Shown piece after piece: positions 32,843 through 33,261 of a DNA stretch of 33,261 nucleotides; position 1 is the stretch's first letter, and every line of letters starts with the position of its first letter. The position numbers were made by a program, and so were the translations under genes. The stretch comes from Bacteroidota bacterium (GTDB lineage Bacteria; Bacteroidota; Bacteroidia; Chitinophagales; Chitinophagaceae): contig JAEZGI010000030.1 in the NCBI GenBank assembly GCA_023416995.1, forward strand, positions 1 to 33,261, in the 5' to 3' direction. A model generated the notes under the pieces. It searched no databases. It was not told where the DNA came from and saw only the letters and a program-made list of their open reading frames with translations.

Positions 32843-33261
32843 ATGAAAGGTTTATTTGCCATAATCTTGTTTTGTTCATGTGTAAGCATTTCAAAAACCA
32901 AAACACAGCAATTGCCCGGCTGGCTGAAAGGAAATTTTGATGATGATTATGGGATGAGCTACACCGTTAGTGATTCTGTGTTTGTTATGGAAGGCGCTGC
33001 GCGCTATCGCATCCTGCAATGGAACGAAAAAGAGCAATACCTGTTAGCGCAAAACGATACTTCCAACAAATCAGATAAAGGTTTGTACACCCGCATTGAC
33101 TACATGCAATTCACCGGCATGGAGCCATTCACCTGGGGTTACTGTTTCACCGTTTTCAACGCACCAACTCTTGCCGCGGCGTTAAAAGCCGCCGCCGCCG
33201 ACCGTGCCAATCCACGCACCGGTTGCAACGGCTATCCTTTCTCCCGCATGAAGCGGAGGGG
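32843..33261 (+). CDS. Small exported protein of unknown function (3' end missing)
   Basis: An open frame from ATG 32843 to the window edge, 139 codons visible without a stop. The N-terminus MKGLFAIILFCSCVSISKTK is a short signal sequence; the FCSC region could be a lipobox but does not fit it well. The mature part (QQLPGWLKGNFDDDYGMSYT, then RYRILQWNEKEQYLLAQND, IDYMQFTGMEPFTWGYCFTVFNAP and ending RTGCNGYPFSRMKRRG) looks like a real small secreted protein with conserved-looking aromatic and cysteine residues. I do not recognise the family. It is 126 bp after the Fic gene and may have its own promoter. Confidence 0.65.
   Translation, partial: MKGLFAIILFCSCVSISKTKTQQLPGWLKGNFDDDYGMSYTVSDSVFVMEGAARYRILQWNEKEQYLLAQNDTSNKSDKGLYTRIDYMQFTGMEPFTWGYCFTVFNAPTLAAALKAAAADRANPRTGCNGYPFSRMKRR

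Overview
The window comes from a Bacteroidota genome, most likely a soil- or plant-associated Chitinophagaceae-type bacterium. The support is two SusC/SusD pairs, signal-peptide and lipobox styles typical of the phylum, TAnnTTTG-like promoter elements and generally weak Shine-Dalgarno sites. The genus cannot be fixed from sequence reading alone.

The core (about 3.9-23.9 kb) is a coherent glucuronoxylan utilisation locus built as two divergent arms around two LacI-type regulators. The minus-strand arm reads lacI-1, GH10 xylanase lipoprotein, GPH-family symporter, cytoplasmic GH43, exported GH43, SASA-type acetylesterase and CE15 glucuronoyl esterase. Its gaps are at most 31 bp, and one TAATG overlap couples lacI-1 to the xylanase. 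The plus-strand arm reads susC, susD, GH67 alpha-glucuronidase and xylA xylose isomerase. The set covers surface cleavage of the backbone, removal of lignin-ester, acetyl and methylglucuronate decorations, outer-membrane import, inner-membrane import of short xylosides, cytoplasmic hydrolysis, and entry of xylose into metabolism. The same 12-bp LacI-type operator, GCAATCGGTTGC, occurs exactly twice that I could find: in front of lacI-1 and in the lacI-2/susC divergent region, where it overlaps a candidate promoter.

Left flank (0-3.9 kb): the 3' end of a membrane-protein gene, a dihydrofolate-reductase-like pseudogene with a central deletion, an acyltransferase-3 membrane protein, an 800-bp repeat-rich island (13-bp minisatellite plus three degenerate ~95-bp repeats), and a TetR regulator divergent from a small four-helix membrane protein with a perfect 17-bp palindrome between them.

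Right flank (23.9-33.3 kb): ~42-bp degenerate tandem repeats behind the xylA terminator, a DUF3179 membrane protein, a second SusC/SusD pair without enzymes, a 740-bp non-coding stretch ending in an array of ~53-bp repeats with dyads, a Fic-domain protein whose strong Shine-Dalgarno abuts a 12-bp hairpin, and a truncated exported protein. No tRNA, rRNA, CRISPR array, transposase or phage gene was recognised. The Fic leader array is the least explained structure here; the xylan locus is well formed but made of known families.
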